Source: Pseudobythopirellula maris (GTDB taxonomy: Bacteria > Planctomycetota > Planctomycetia > Pirellulales > Lacipirellulaceae). Taken from it: a stretch of DNA of 64,000 bases. Below are positions 18,780 to 28,698 of this stretch, in pieces. Position 1 is the first letter of the stretch. Every line of letters starts with the position of its first letter. Where the stretch lies: contig NZ_SJPQ01000006.1 in the NCBI RefSeq assembly GCF_007859945.1, positions 30,561 to 94,560 of the forward strand, read 5' to 3'. The notes beneath the pieces are model-generated. The model saw nothing but the letters and a program-made list of their open reading frames with translations. It had not been told where the DNA came from and searched no databases. A program made the position numbers and the translations under genes.

Positions 18780-21254
18780 TTAATCGCGGTCGTTGCTTGG
18801 CTTGAGCTCGGCCACGCGGCGACGCACGAGCTCGACGCGATCGATCCGGGCGAAAGGTTTACCTTCGTCAAACGCGGGCCAGGCGTCCGCCGGCAAGTAG
18901 ATCGGCGCCCCCCGCTGCAACGGCAGAAGCTCGATCGACAAATCGCCGGCGGCCGCCCCGTGACCCCACCGCCGCAAGCCGATCTCCAGCGGCCGGCCAT
19001 GATAAAAATCATCGCAAACGAGCTCATCGCCGAACGATACGCGGGCCACGTCGGCCACGTAGTGGATGCGCACGAGAGGATCGCTCGCGGGGTCAAGCGT
19101 TTCGGGTAATCGAACCGTCCAACGCGCCGCTGCGGCAAAGTCTTCGGCGGCGGGAGCCGCGGCGACCGGCTTCGGGCTATTGCCCAAAGGGATCTCACGC
19201 GGCGGGCCGGCTTGGCGGACTTGCTCGACGACGAGATCGAGCGGCGGCGCCGGCTCGGCGTCGAGGTCGAATCGGGCGAACACGCCGTCGGCCGCCGCCC
19301 GCGGCAGCCCCTTGGGGGCCAGGTCGTCGGCGGGCCAAACCCCGACCGCGAGCTCCGCCGAGTCGGACGAGGTGAGCCGCAGCGCGCCGCCGTCGACCAC
19401 CAAGCCCGCCTCGGTGAGTAACACCCGTTCGCGGCCCAACCATTCGAGCTTCCACAACGCTAGCGAGTCGGCCTCGCTCAAAAGGACGATGCGAACCGTT
19501 TCGCCCGCGGGAGTGCGGACCGTGAGGGCGACGTCGCGGCCGGGCGTGAGCGAATCGACCACGCGCTGATCGCCTTCCTGACGCACGCGGCCCTTCGATT
19601 CGACCTCGATCCCCACTCCGCTCAACACAAACTCGGCGTCGACGCCCGGCGTCGCGGCGAAAAAGACCGTGCGGCCCCCCTGCCCTTCAGCGGACGTGAC
19701 CCACTGCGCCGTCGCGTGTTCGAGCCGCAGACCGTCGCACAATGGCAGACCAAAAGGCCAGACGATCCGCGTCCCGGCGGCGATGTCGACCGGATCGCGA
19801 GGCAGCGTGACCGCATCGCCCTCAGGCAGCTCCACCTCGAACCGCACGCCGCGCTTCGGACCGAGGTCGGCGAGCCGCTCGTGGTTGTTGATAAACACAA
19901 AGCCGGCGTGGCCGTCGCTGCGCACGGCCCAGCGGAGCGTGCCGTGGTCTTCGCGGCCGACGGGCCGTTCTGCTGGCAGTGTGGGGGGCATGGCGGCAAG
20001 CGCCTCGCCCCAGTCATCGAGCCACAGGTGCATCCTCCGCAACGCGTGGTAGTGCGGCCGCAGTTGGCCGTACTGGCCGATCGGCGCCTGGAAGTCGTAG
20101 TTCACCTGCGGCAGGTCGTTCCACTCGCCGTTGGCCTGCGACTCTTGCAGGGTTGTCAGCTCGCCGCGCGGGTTCTCGCCGCCGTGGTACATGTAATAGC
20201 CCGGCAACACGCCGCCCGAGCCGAGCTTCACGAGGGCGAGTGTCTCCACGTCGGCGGGGTCGATCCGCACACGGCGGTGGTAGCTTGGCGTCATGCCGCC
20301 GCCAAGCTCGCAGGTGAGGAAGGGGTAGAGCTCGACGCCTTGTGGATCACGGGCCTCGCGCTCGCCCAACAGGTCGGTGGCGATCGCCGCGTCGGTTCGC
20401 AGCGGCGAGAAGCGGAACGCCATCCAGTAGCGACCCGGCATCGGACGGGTCGAGCGGTCCCAAAACCCCTCGGCGTAGGCGCCGTAGAGCGGCAAGATCT
20501 CGCCGGGCGGCATCGGCGTGGCGAGCGTGGGCCAGCCGGTGCGCGTGTAGAGCGGCGCGTCGAGCCCCGCCTCGCGGGCCAAGCGTTTGAGGGTGAGCAG
20601 ATGCTCGGCGCGGCCGCGGTACTCGTTTTCGAGCTGCACACCGACGACCGGCCCGCCGTCTTTCCACATCAGCCCTGCGAGCTGCTCGCCGATCTCGCCG
20701 TAGAAATCTCGGACGTATTGCAGGTAGCGCGGGTCGTCGCGACGCGAGGGAAAATCTTTGGCCAGCAACCAATCGGGCAGCCCGCCGCCCCGCACCTCGC
20801 CGTGGCACCACGGGCCAATGCGCACCACGAGCTTGAGGCCCGCCTCTTGGCAGAGCTGTGCGAATCGCCTCAGGTCGCGGCGCCCCGTCCAGTCGAATAG
20901 CCCCTCGGCCTCCTGGTGGTGGATCCAGAAAACGTAGGTCGCTGCGATCCGCACACCACCGGCGCGCATCTTGAGCAACTCCTCACGCCACTCCCCCTCG
21001 GGGCAGCGGCTGAAGTGGAACTCGCCCATCGCCGGCATCCACCGCCGGCCGTTCATCAGCAGACTCTGCGAGTCGACCGTCAGTTTGTCGCCCGCTGGCG
21101 AGACGGCGGCGCCCATCGCGAAAGTCTCGGCCGGCGCCGCCGGCGGCGCCGGCTCGTGCACGGTTGCCACGAGGCGATCGGCGGCTCGTGTTTCACTCCC
21201 GAAGAAACCAATGAGGCAGCACAGCGATAAGCAGGGTGAGCAGAAACGGCGCAT
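18780..21254 (-). CDS. Secreted GH35 beta-galactosidase-like glycosidase
   Basis: This 824-residue protein carries a signal peptide (MRRFCSPCLSLCCLIGFFGS, cut near TRAAD). The GH35 TIM barrel begins about residue 55: LLMNGRRWMPAMGEFHFSR, YVFWIHHQ, FDWTGRRDLRRF. The catalytic acid is in VGVQLENEYRG (about residue 205) and the nucleophile candidate in LTCELGGGM (about residue 314). C-terminal beta-sandwich domains extend to the end. It probably removes terminal beta-galactose from exported or environmental glycans. No cluster mates sit next to it; the GH16-like genes are 28 kb away. Confidence 0.88.
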   Translation of the reverse strand: MRRFCSPCLSLCCLIGFFGSETRAADRLVATVHEPAPPAAPAETFAMGAAVSPAGDKLTVDSQSLLMNGRRWMPAMGEFHFSRCPEGEWREELLKMRAGGVRIAATYVFWIHHQEAEGLFDWTGRRDLRRFAQLCQEAGLKLVVRIGPWCHGEVRGGGLPDWLLAKDFPSRRDDPRYLQYVRDFYGEIGEQLAGLMWKDGGPVVGVQLENEYRGRAEHLLTLKRLAREAGLDAPLYTRTGWPTLATPMPPGEILPLYGAYAEGFWDRSTRPMPGRYWMAFRFSPLRTDAAIATDLLGEREARDPQGVELYPFLTCELGGGMTPSYHRRVRIDPADVETLALVKLGSGGVLPGYYMYHGGENPRGELTTLQESQANGEWNDLPQVNYDFQAPIGQYGQLRPHYHALRRMHLWLDDWGEALAAMPPTLPAERPVGREDHGTLRWAVRSDGHAGFVFINNHERLADLGPKRGVRFEVELPEGDAVTLPRDPVDIAAGTRIVWPFGLPLCDGLRLEHATAQWVTSAEGQGGRTVFFAATPGVDAEFVLSGVGIEVESKGRVRQEGDQRVVDSLTPGRDVALTVRTPAGETVRIVLLSEADSLALWKLEWLGRERVLLTEAGLVVDGGALRLTSSDSAELAVGVWPADDLAPKGLPRAAADGVFARFDLDAEPAPPLDLVVEQVRQAGPPREIPLGNSPKPVAAAPAAEDFAAAARWTVRLPETLDPASDPLVRIHYVADVARVSFGDELVCDDFYHGRPLEIGLRRWGHGAAAGDLSIELLPLQRGAPIYLPADAWPAFDEGKPFARIDRVELVRRRVAELKPSNDRD

Positions 21255-21317
21255 CGAGCGGCTCGGGGAAGAGTGACGAAAAGGCTTGCCCGATGATAAC
21301 CCCGATGCTGGCGCACG

Positions 21318-21350
21318 AAAAAAGGGCCGCGGGGAGACTCCCGCGGCCCT
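21318..21350 (-). terminator. Rho-independent terminator of the fasciclin gene
   Basis: Read on the minus strand, a 10-bp stem GGGCCGCGGG/CCCGCGGCCC with a 6-base loop is followed by a run of six T. It lies about 30 bases past the stop of the fasciclin-domain gene. Confidence 0.85.
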
Positions 21351-21380
21351 TCGTGTTGTTTATGCCGTGCGTGCTAAGCC

Positions 21381-21980
21381 TCAGTACTCGGTTGCCGCGG
21401 CCGGCTCCGCCGCTGCGGCCGATTCTTCCTTGGGCATGAGCACCGTGTCGATCACATGGATGACGCCGTTCGAGCAGAAGATGTCGGTCTTCACCACTTT
21501 GGCGTTGTCGATCTTCACCTCTCCGTCATTTACCGCGATCGACACGCTCTGGCCGTTGAGCGTTTCGGCACTCTTCATGCCCACGACCTTGTCGGCCGGC
21601 GCCCGGGCGGCGATCACGTGGTAGGTCAGGATCGAGGCGAGCTTCTTCTTGTTCTCCGGCTTGAGCAACGTCTCGACCGTACCCTTGGGGAGCTTGGCGA
21701 AAGCCTCGTCGGTGGGGGCGAGAACAGTGAACGGCCCGTCACCCTTGAGGGCTTCGACCAAGTCGGCGGCTTGCACGGCAGCGACGAGAGTCTTGAAGGA
21801 TCCCGCGGCAACGGCGGTGTCGACGATGTCGGCCTGCTCGGAATGCTTGGCTTGCGTGACCTCACACTGTGCGGCGTTGCTGTGGGAGTCGTGCTCGTCA
21901 GCCCCGGCGACGGGGATCAGACAGAGCGAAAAGAGGGCCGCCGCCGAGAGCGTGCAACCGACGCTTGTAAAGGTCTTCAT
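21381..21980 (-). CDS. Secreted fasciclin-domain protein
   Basis: This 199-residue exported protein has a signal peptide ([20 protein letters not shown], cut near VAGADE). The single FAS1 domain spans about residues 50-180: [49 protein letters not shown] and [15 protein letters not shown]1 proteins act in adhesion or extracellular matrix contacts; partners are not evident here. A rho-independent terminator follows directly, so it is probably monocistronic on its 3' side. The tail is Ala/Glu-rich. Confidence 0.93.
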   Translation of the reverse strand: MKTFTSVGCTLSAAALFSLCLIPVAGADEHDSHSNAAQCEVTQAKHSEQADIVDTAVAAGSFKTLVAAVQAADLVEALKGDGPFTVLAPTDEAFAKLPKGTVETLLKPENKKKLASILTYHVIAARAPADKVVGMKSAETLNGQSVSIAVNDGEVKIDNAKVVKTDIFCSNGVIHVIDTVLMPKEESAAAAEPAAATEY

Positions 21981-22134
21981 GTTTGTGTTCCTCGTGCCTC
22001 GAGATTGGAGAGTGGGTAAGCGTTTCAGCGCTCGAGTGCCCGCGGCGGCCGTCCGCGGGCACTCATCAAGACACTAGGAAAGAACCGGGGGGCGACAAGA
22101 AGGGGCCACGGATTTTTTTGCGTCGCGTCTCGCG

Positions 22135-25100
22135 TTACTCAGGCTCCGTCGCCGAGGCGGTCTCTTCGGAAGCGTCCGCCGACTCGGCTTCGGCGCGAGC
22201 GGCTTCCTCCTGCTGGGCGTAGACCTGGGGCGTCCCGCCTCGATCGGCGCCGTGGCGCCTGACCAGCGATCGTCCGGCCAGCGTGGAGGTGTACAGATCG
22301 AACGGCGGGAAGAAAGCCGCGATCCCCAAATACTCGTCGGCCAAATCGGGCTTGCCCTGCTGCTCCAACGCCGCCCCCAGGAAGCAGTTGTAGTCGCAGC
22401 GGTAGCGGTCGCTCGTCTCGCGCAAGGCCTTGCCGTACGTTTGCAATGTCGCGTCGCTCAATTCCTTGCCCTCAAGAGCTTCGGCCAACGCCTCGTAGAC
22501 GACAATCCAATCGGGCCATTGCTTGATGTCATCGTGCTGAGCCGTTTGACGGATCGATTCGATCGCGCTCTTCTGGCGTTCAGCGTCCCCGCACTCGCCC
22601 GCGATGATGGCGGTCAGCAGCGAGTTGTACTGCCGTGCCCAGGGGTCCTTCGAATCGCGGTGCGGCTGGAGTCGTTGGTCAATGACCCGGAGCGCCGCTT
22701 CGTGGTCGCCGTCGAACCAATGGCAGAGGGCCATACGGAGCTGGGGGTCGTAGTAGGAAGAGTGCTCGGCGACAGCAAGACTCTGCTCGGCGGCGGCGCG
22801 GGCGGCTTCGGCGTCGCCTTGGCCCGTGCGGACGGTCCAGAAGTACCAATGAGTGCCCATCGACGAGGGATAAGAGCGCGCCCCCTCGGCGTAGTAGTGC
22901 CCCGCCTTCTCAGGGTCCTGCATCCCTTCGTACACTTGGGCGGCAAGCTTCAGGCCCCAACCCGAATAGGTGTCGGCGGCCTCCACCGCGTGCGGCTCGG
23001 CCTTCGTCCAGCGACGGTTGCGTATGTGCTCTTCGGCTATCTTCCGATGGATGCCGGCGTGGGCGAGACCGAGGTCCTCCACCTCGAGGTACTCCATGAG
23101 CGTCGGCTCCCAGAGCTCGGTCTTACCCAATTCCCAGTAGCAGTTCGCCAACCACGTCGTGGCGTCGTGGCACGGGCTGATGTCGAGCGAACGGCGGTAG
23201 CAGCGGGCCGCGTTCTGGTAATCTTCAATCCGGTAGTGAGCCGCGGCCGCTTGCATCCAGCCGATCGGGTCCGCCGTCAACTGCGACTCCCACTCGGCGA
23301 TCTGCTCGGAGGTGAGGTTCTCCCGGTTGTTCCAGCGGGCGCGTGTGGCGTTGGGCGACTCGGGGCTGACCGCGGCGAGTTCGTTCTCCAAGGCGGTTCG
23401 CTGCTCGTGGGTTACAGTATTGGTCCATTTCATCGCCACGCGATTAAACAGGTCGATGAGTGTGGGTTGACGGAAGGGTCGTTGCTCCATGAGGAAGCAG
23501 CCCAATTGGGAACCCCAGCGTTCTCCCGAGAGCTTCGCCTGCCAGCCCTTGGAGAGCATGCCCCTCATCGTTGCGCGAGGGTCGACGACGGTGAGCTTTG
23601 CGATCTCCGCCTTGGCGGCCGCGGGGTTGGTCCGCGGGGCGGCGTAGCTCTCGATGAAGGGCGCGTAGCGGTGGCCCTCGACCAGCGGCCGCAGCCTGGC
23701 GACCAAACCCGCGTTCGAGTGTTCCGTCGCGTCGGTCGACACGCGGAGGGCGTCGGCCGCCTCGACGAATTGCTCTTCGGCGATCAACTCGGCCAGGATC
23801 GCCCACGAGCACTCCTCGGCAAGCGACTCTGCGGCGGCGGATCTCAGAGCCCGAGAGACGTTCATCGGTCGGCCACTCGAATCCCCCGCCGGTAAGCCGC
23901 TAAGCATTTCAGCGATCCAGCCGGGCTGCTCCGCGACGAGCGTCTTTACCGAATCGGGCAACCCATCGAGTTTCGCAACCCGCGCTGGCAACGAGGAGGC
24001 GAAGGCCTCGGCGCCCGTCCAGGCGCCGACACGTTTGATCTTCAAAGCGCTCCAATTGGCCATTACCGAATAGACCCCGTAAGCCTCGGGGCAAGTTTGC
24101 GCCGCTTCGAGGCCCTTCTCGTAGATCCAACGTCCGTGAAAGTAGCTGCGGTAGAGTTGCCACTGCAGCAGGGCGGCGGTCTCGGTCAACTCGGGATGAC
24201 TCTCAATCACCCGCTCAAGCGAGTCGTGATCGAAGCGGCAAAAGGGGACGACCAGGCCCGCCCACGGCGGCGCCGGCGTCTCGCTCGCGAGGAGCCTCTC
24301 CGCCTCGTCCAAAGCCGCCCCATGCAGGCCGACCACCGCCTGCGCGTAGGCTCGAAGCCAACTTGCCTTGTCGGCTTCCCCTGACTTCAGCATCGCCCGT
24401 TCGGCGTACAGCAACGACCGAGCGGCGAAGGCGTCGGGTTGGCTCGACCAAGTGTGCTCGGTGAGCATCGCGAGGTGAGCGTATCCGCGGGCCAGCACTC
24501 CCAGCCATTCTGGCGAGGCGCCCTCGGCGCCGAGGGCCCGGTGGGCTGTGCGCACGGCTGCGAACTGCGAGACGAAATCCATCTTTTCAAGCCAAGCTTC
24601 CGCCTCGTCCAGCGACACGATCGCCACCGCGGCGGGCGGCGGCGAAGCCGATGCCCCGGCCTCTCTGAGCGCTTCGGAGATCTCCGCCACGGCCTCACTC
24701 ACTTGCTCAGCGGCTTGGGCGTAGAGGGTCTGCGGATCGGGATCGAGGCTCCCGCTGCGACTCCAAACCGGTTTAGCCGCCGTCCACCCGGCGCCGGTGA
24801 GGCGGGCCTCCCAATTGCCGGATTGATCGATCCGAACCGTCAAGTCGAGCGCCGGAGGGGCCTTACTATTCGTATTCGGCTCGCCCGCCTCTGGGGCATC
24901 CGGCGTGTCGGTCGTTGTGGGGAAAGGCTCGCCGAGCGTCTGGTCGCGGGTGACGAGTCCCAACTCGTCTCGGGCCGCGATCAACACCCCCTGGCGGAAA
25001 ATTTCGCGCAGCGTGGCGTGCTCGACCCCGCCGTCCCCCTCGGGCCGCTGGGGATACCACTCGGTTCGGAGGCAGAGCAGCGGCCCGATCGGCTCGCGGG

Positions 25101-25209
25101 GCGCCGCCGGGCTCGAGATCGCCACCGTGGCCGACGGGGCGCCGCAACCGATCGGAGCGATAAGGGCAGCTGACAGGAGAATCAAGAGCGTGATTCCACG
25201 TCGATTCAT
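22135..25209 (-). CDS. Large TPR-repeat lipoprotein
   Basis: This 1024-residue protein starts MNRRGITLLILLSAALIAPI and has a lipobox-like PIGC, so it is probably lipid-anchored after cleavage. An early beta-rich portion (residues 40-180) is followed by long helical solenoid sequence. TPR-like units are clearest around residues 645-960 (for example YRIEDYQNAARCYRRSLDIS and EDLGLAHAGIHRKIAEEHIR). The last 40 residues are Glu/Ala-rich. TPR solenoids mediate protein contacts; no partner can be read from context. The nearest minus-strand gene is the fasciclin gene, 154 bases downstream. Confidence 0.7.
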   Translation of the reverse strand: MNRRGITLLILLSAALIAPIGCGAPSATVAISSPAAPREPIGPLLCLRTEWYPQRPEGDGGVEHATLREIFRQGVLIAARDELGLVTRDQTLGEPFPTTTDTPDAPEAGEPNTNSKAPPALDLTVRIDQSGNWEARLTGAGWTAAKPVWSRSGSLDPDPQTLYAQAAEQVSEAVAEISEALREAGASASPPPAAVAIVSLDEAEAWLEKMDFVSQFAAVRTAHRALGAEGASPEWLGVLARGYAHLAMLTEHTWSSQPDAFAARSLLYAERAMLKSGEADKASWLRAYAQAVVGLHGAALDEAERLLASETPAPPWAGLVVPFCRFDHDSLERVIESHPELTETAALLQWQLYRSYFHGRWIYEKGLEAAQTCPEAYGVYSVMANWSALKIKRVGAWTGAEAFASSLPARVAKLDGLPDSVKTLVAEQPGWIAEMLSGLPAGDSSGRPMNVSRALRSAAAESLAEECSWAILAELIAEEQFVEAADALRVSTDATEHSNAGLVARLRPLVEGHRYAPFIESYAAPRTNPAAAKAEIAKLTVVDPRATMRGMLSKGWQAKLSGERWGSQLGCFLMEQRPFRQPTLIDLFNRVAMKWTNTVTHEQRTALENELAAVSPESPNATRARWNNRENLTSEQIAEWESQLTADPIGWMQAAAAHYRIEDYQNAARCYRRSLDISPCHDATTWLANCYWELGKTELWEPTLMEYLEVEDLGLAHAGIHRKIAEEHIRNRRWTKAEPHAVEAADTYSGWGLKLAAQVYEGMQDPEKAGHYYAEGARSYPSSMGTHWYFWTVRTGQGDAEAARAAAEQSLAVAEHSSYYDPQLRMALCHWFDGDHEAALRVIDQRLQPHRDSKDPWARQYNSLLTAIIAGECGDAERQKSAIESIRQTAQHDDIKQWPDWIVVYEALAEALEGKELSDATLQTYGKALRETSDRYRCDYNCFLGAALEQQGKPDLADEYLGIAAFFPPFDLYTSTLAGRSLVRRHGADRGGTPQVYAQQEEAARAEAESADASEETASATEPE

Positions 25210-25518
25210 AGCGAATCTCTTGGTAAAAATTGGCGAAGATGAGCACCGATAAAGTGCTAGTAAGCCAGTCTACGGCGCCACATCTGCGGTTTCGACAACC
25301 TTCCCGACAAGGCTTGTCCCGTCCTGAGGCGATCGCCGCCCGGGGCGGGAAGCACTGCCCGCAGCCCTTGGCCGCCGCCCGGCAGAATGCTAGGATATCG
25401 CGATTGTCGCCCGACTACCGGGAGGTCTAGACCACCCGAAGGGAACGTCATGGGAGCCCTCCCCCCTGCGGAGGGCCTCGCCGCGATGGCGTCCTCGGCA
25501 GTCTTGGCGACACCGTCC
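25210..25518. other. Intergenic region upstream of tRNA-Thr
   Basis: About 310 bases with no credible gene. A possible sigma70-like promoter reading rightward is TTGGCC at 25368-25373, a 17-base spacer and TAGGAT at 25391-25396, about 120 bases before the tRNA. The stretch also contains the start-proximal region of the divergent TPR lipoprotein gene. Confidence 0.35.
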
Positions 25519-25592
25519 GCCAGCGTAGCTTCAATTGGCAGAGCACAGCATTCGTAATGCTGGGGTTGTGGGTTCGAATCCCACCGCTGGCT
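25519..25592 (+). tRNA. tRNA-Thr (anticodon CGT)
   Basis: A 74-base cloverleaf. The acceptor stem is GCCAGCG/CGCTGGC, the anticodon stem CAGCA/TGCTG surrounds loop TTCGTAA, and the T-arm contains GGTTCGAATCCCACC. The anticodon CGT reads codon ACG. The CCA end is not encoded. A U discriminator base follows the acceptor stem. Confidence 0.93.
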
Positions 25593-25736
25593 CTTTGGTG
25601 AGAGTCGAGAGGTTGGAGTTCAGAAGCTTAGATAAAGCCGCCGACGCCTCGTGCGTCGGCTTTGTTTAGTGCTTTTGCGTCCGATCTTAGGCCACCTCCC
25701 CGGTCCCCCAATCCTGACCCCAGACCCCTCTCCTGC

Positions 25737-27080
25737 ATGTCGACCCTAGCCACCACGCCGACGGCGACCGAATTCGATGTCAAGCAGCTGATCGTGTCGA
25801 CCGCGGCCTTCGGGCCACGCGAGATCGACGAGATCACCGCGGCGATCGCCGCCAACTACTCGAAGTATCGTGAATTGCGCGAGGCGATCGAGGAATTGGA
25901 GCTGCAGGAGAGCCGCACGCCGGCCACCTCCGCCAAGCTGGGCGTGTGCCTCCATCTGGTGGGCCGCTACAGCGAGGCGATCGAGGTGCTCTCGCACGCC
26001 GACGGCGGGGCGCTGACCCACTTTTACCTGGGCCGTGCGAATTTGTCGCTCGACAAGTACGAGGAGGCGCTCACCGCCTACGAGTCGGCCGAACGGGCCG
26101 GCTACGACAAGGGCATTGTCGCCTTGGCCAAGGCCGAAGCCAAACGCTACATGGGCGACGCCGAGGGCTCGCTGGCGATCCTCGACAACCTGTCGGGCGC
26201 GGTCGAGCAGACGGCCGACTACCTTTACCAGCGTTCCGCCACGGTGCAGGCGATGGGGGGCAACCAGTCGGAGGTCGTCGCCCTCTTGGAGCGCGCCGTC
26301 GGAGCCGACGACAAGCACTCCGGCGCCTTGTTCGGCCTCGCGCTGCAGAACGATCGCAGCGGCAACGACAGCTACGCCCGCGAGCTGTACGAGCAAGCGG
26401 CCCAGCAGTTCCCCACACACATCGGCACCTTGCTGAACCTCGGCGTGCTGTACGAGGACATGGAGCAGTACGAGCGCGCCAAGGGCTGCTACCAGCGGAT
26501 CCTCGACGCCCACCCCTCGCACTGGCGAGCGCGGCTCTACTTTAAGGACGCCGACGCCAGCCGCGACATGTTCTACGACGAGGAGGCCCGCCGCCAGCAG
26601 GACCGCCTCAGCCAGGTGCTCAGCATCCCGGTGACCGACTTCGAGCTCAGCGTCCGCAGCCGCAACTGCCTGCAGAAGATGGGCGTCATGACCCTCGGCG
26701 ATCTCACCGAGACGACCGAGCAAGAGCTGCTGGCGAGCAAGAACTTCGGCGAGACCTCGCTGGTCGAGATCCGCGAGATGCTGCACTCCAAGGGCCTCGA
26801 CCTGGGGCAGTTCGCCAACCAGCGCCGCGAGGAAGAGCCCGCCTACGACCCGGACAGCATGTCGCCGGACGAGCGGGCGTTGTTGGACCGACCGATCTCG
26901 GACCTCAGCCTCTCGGTGCGGGCCCGCAAGTGCATGGTGCGGCTCGGCCTCACCACGGTGGGCGAGCTCGTCCGCCGCACGGGCGACGACCTGCTGGAGT
27001 GCAAGAACTTCGGCGTCACGAGCCTCAACGAAGTCCGCGAGAAGCTCACCGCCAACGGCCTGAAGCTGCGTGGCGACTGA
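25737..27080 (+). CDS. TPR protein with two RNA polymerase alpha-CTD modules
   Basis: Predicted 447 residues starting MSTLATTPTATEFDVKQLIV. Residues about 60-290 are TPR-like helical repeats (AIEVLSHADGGALTHFYLGR, YEEALTAYESAERAGYDKG, YEDMEQYERAKGCYQRILDA). Two C-terminal modules resemble the alpha-subunit C-terminal domain. The first (about 301-362) has LSVRSRNCLQ and NFGETSLVEI; the second (about 386-447) has LSVRARKCMV and NFGVTSLNEV. By eye, module 1 keeps the counterparts of alpha R265, N268, G296 and S299 that contact UP-element DNA; module 2 keeps R265 but not N268. No NTD or polymerase assembly domain is present. A DNA- or polymerase-associated role is likely but unproven. Confidence 0.82.
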   Translation: MSTLATTPTATEFDVKQLIVSTAAFGPREIDEITAAIAANYSKYRELREAIEELELQESRTPATSAKLGVCLHLVGRYSEAIEVLSHADGGALTHFYLGRANLSLDKYEEALTAYESAERAGYDKGIVALAKAEAKRYMGDAEGSLAILDNLSGAVEQTADYLYQRSATVQAMGGNQSEVVALLERAVGADDKHSGALFGLALQNDRSGNDSYARELYEQAAQQFPTHIGTLLNLGVLYEDMEQYERAKGCYQRILDAHPSHWRARLYFKDADASRDMFYDEEARRQQDRLSQVLSIPVTDFELSVRSRNCLQKMGVMTLGDLTETTEQELLASKNFGETSLVEIREMLHSKGLDLGQFANQRREEEPAYDPDSMSPDERALLDRPISDLSLSVRARKCMVRLGLTTVGELVRRTGDDLLECKNFGVTSLNEVREKLTANGLKLRGD

Positions 27081-27108
27081 TTCCGGTGGCGGCATTGCGG
27101 TATTGAAC

Positions 27109-27208
27109 CTGTAGCGGCCGCCCTCTGTGGCGGCCCTGCCCTCGCGGGTCGGTTCCGAGCACGAGCCGTGCACCCGGGCCGGAACGCCACTGAGGGCGTT
27201 CCCTACAG
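27109..27208. repeat. REPIN-like element upstream of tgt
   Basis: About 100 bases bounded by CTGTAG at the left and CTACAG at the right. The ends are imperfect inverted repeats: CTGTAGCGGCCGCCCTCTGT against CTGTAGGGAACGCCCTCAGT. No open frame. Sited in the 170 bases between the TPR/alpha-CTD gene and tgt. Confidence 0.6.
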
Positions 27209-27251
27209 AGCCTTCCGTTGAGGCTACGATCACGGATTGAGTGAAGGCCGA

Positions 27252-28421
27252 ATGTTGCCAGCACAGAATCCGCAATCCGAAGCCGCCACTACGCGTTCCA
27301 CTCCCGCGGTCCGCTACGAACCGCTGAACGGCGCCCCCGTCGCTGGCCCCCGCCTCGGCCGGCTGCACACGCCGCACGGCGTGGTCGACCTGCCGGCCTT
27401 CATGCCCGTGGGGACCCAAGGCGCCGTCAAAGGGGTCGAGGCCGAAAGGCTCGCGCAGACCGGGGCCCAGATGGTGCTGGGCAACACCTATCACTTGGCG
27501 ATCCGCCCCGGTGAACGGGTCGTGGCCGAGCTGGGGGGCCTGCACCGGTTCGCCGCTTGGCCCGGGGCGATGCTCACCGACAGCGGCGGCTTCCAGGTCT
27601 TCAGCCTGGCCGACAAGATGAAGCTCGACGAGCGCGGCGCCCGCTTCCGCTCGCACGTGAACGGCGACTTGGTCGACCTCACGCCCGAGCGTTCGGTCGA
27701 GATCCAGCACGCGCTGGGCGCCGACGTGATGATGGCCCTCGACCACGTGGTCGCCCTCCCCTGCCCGCGCGAGACGGTCGTCGAGGCGATGCGCCGCAGC
27801 ATCCGCTGGGCCGAGCGTTGCCGTGAGCACGCAGATAAAATAGGGGCCAGCGCCACGCAGTCGCTCTTTGGCATCGTTCAAGGCGGCCTCGACGCCGAGC
27901 TGCGGGTCGAGTGCGCCGAGGAGCTCGTAAAAATCGGGTTTGCCGGCTACGCGATCGGGGGCCTGAGCGTCGGCGAACCGCCCGAGGAGATGTACCGCAC
28001 GATCGAGGCTACCACCCCCTCGCTGCCCGCCGAGCGCCCGCGCTACCTGATGGGAGTCGGCGCCCCGACCGACTTGCTGGAGGCGGTCGACCGTGGCGTC
28101 GACATGTTCGACTGCGTGATGCCCACCCGCAACGGCCGCAACGGGCTCGCCTTTGTCCCCGAGGGGACCCTGCGGCTGAAAAACAGCCGGTTCCAGACCG
28201 ACGACACGCCTCTCGAGCAAGGGTGCCCCTGCCCCGCCTGCAGGCAGTACTCCCGCGGCTGCCTGAGGCATCTGCTGGCGGCTGGCGAGATGCTGGGGCC
28301 GATGATGGTCACGATCCACAATCTCACCTACTACCAGCGTCTGATGGCGGACATCCGTTTGGCGATCGCCGAGGGGCGTTTCGCCGAGCTGAAAGCCGCG
28401 CGACTGGCCGCCTGGCGGTGA
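27252..28421 (+). CDS. tgt: tRNA-guanine transglycosylase (queuine tRNA-ribosyltransferase)
   Basis: Predicted 389 residues. It exchanges guanine 34 for a queuosine precursor in tRNAs with GUN anticodons. Diagnostic features are [15 protein letters not shown], the catalytic-site [33 protein letters not shown] and the zinc site [21 protein letters not shown] at 27252 was chosen; a TTG 15 bases upstream is also in frame. yajC and secDF follow on the same strand, the same tgt-yajC-sec order as in many bacteria, but a gap of about 277 bases separates tgt from yajC. Confidence 0.95.
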   Translation: MLPAQNPQSEAATTRSTPAVRYEPLNGAPVAGPRLGRLHTPHGVVDLPAFMPVGTQGAVKGVEAERLAQTGAQMVLGNTYHLAIRPGERVVAELGGLHRFAAWPGAMLTDSGGFQVFSLADKMKLDERGARFRSHVNGDLVDLTPERSVEIQHALGADVMMALDHVVALPCPRETVVEAMRRSIRWAERCREHADKIGASATQSLFGIVQGGLDAELRVECAEELVKIGFAGYAIGGLSVGEPPEEMYRTIEATTPSLPAERPRYLMGVGAPTDLLEAVDRGVDMFDCVMPTRNGRNGLAFVPEGTLRLKNSRFQTDDTPLEQGCPCPACRQYSRGCLRHLLAAGEMLGPMMVTIHNLTYYQRLMADIRLAIAEGRFAELKAARLAAWR

Positions 28422-28698
28422 GATCAAGCCGCCCGCTAGCGGCCCGGCGCTGCGACAGACGGCCGGCGGCTCGAAATCGGCGTTTACGAGGCCCGTTTGG
28501 CCCTGCCGCTTCCCCCTTCCCCCTTGCGCCGCATGGGTTTATGATTCGTCCCTTTGGCGCAGCCTGCGGCTGATCGGTCTGATCCGCCGGCCCGCGAGCC
28601 GGGGGTCTTGGACCCCCCCCGCGAGCAACGCTTATAGACCCCCCAAGGGCGCTGGTCCCGGGCGCCACGCGGCCCCTCCACCGGTGTGAACCCCGCAC

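Noticed and set aside
25746..28427. 893-codon minus-strand open frame over the TPR/alpha-CTD and tgt genes
   Set aside because: Its translation lacks domain signals, and the plus strand carries clearly conserved proteins with tgt zinc-site and alpha-CTD motifs.
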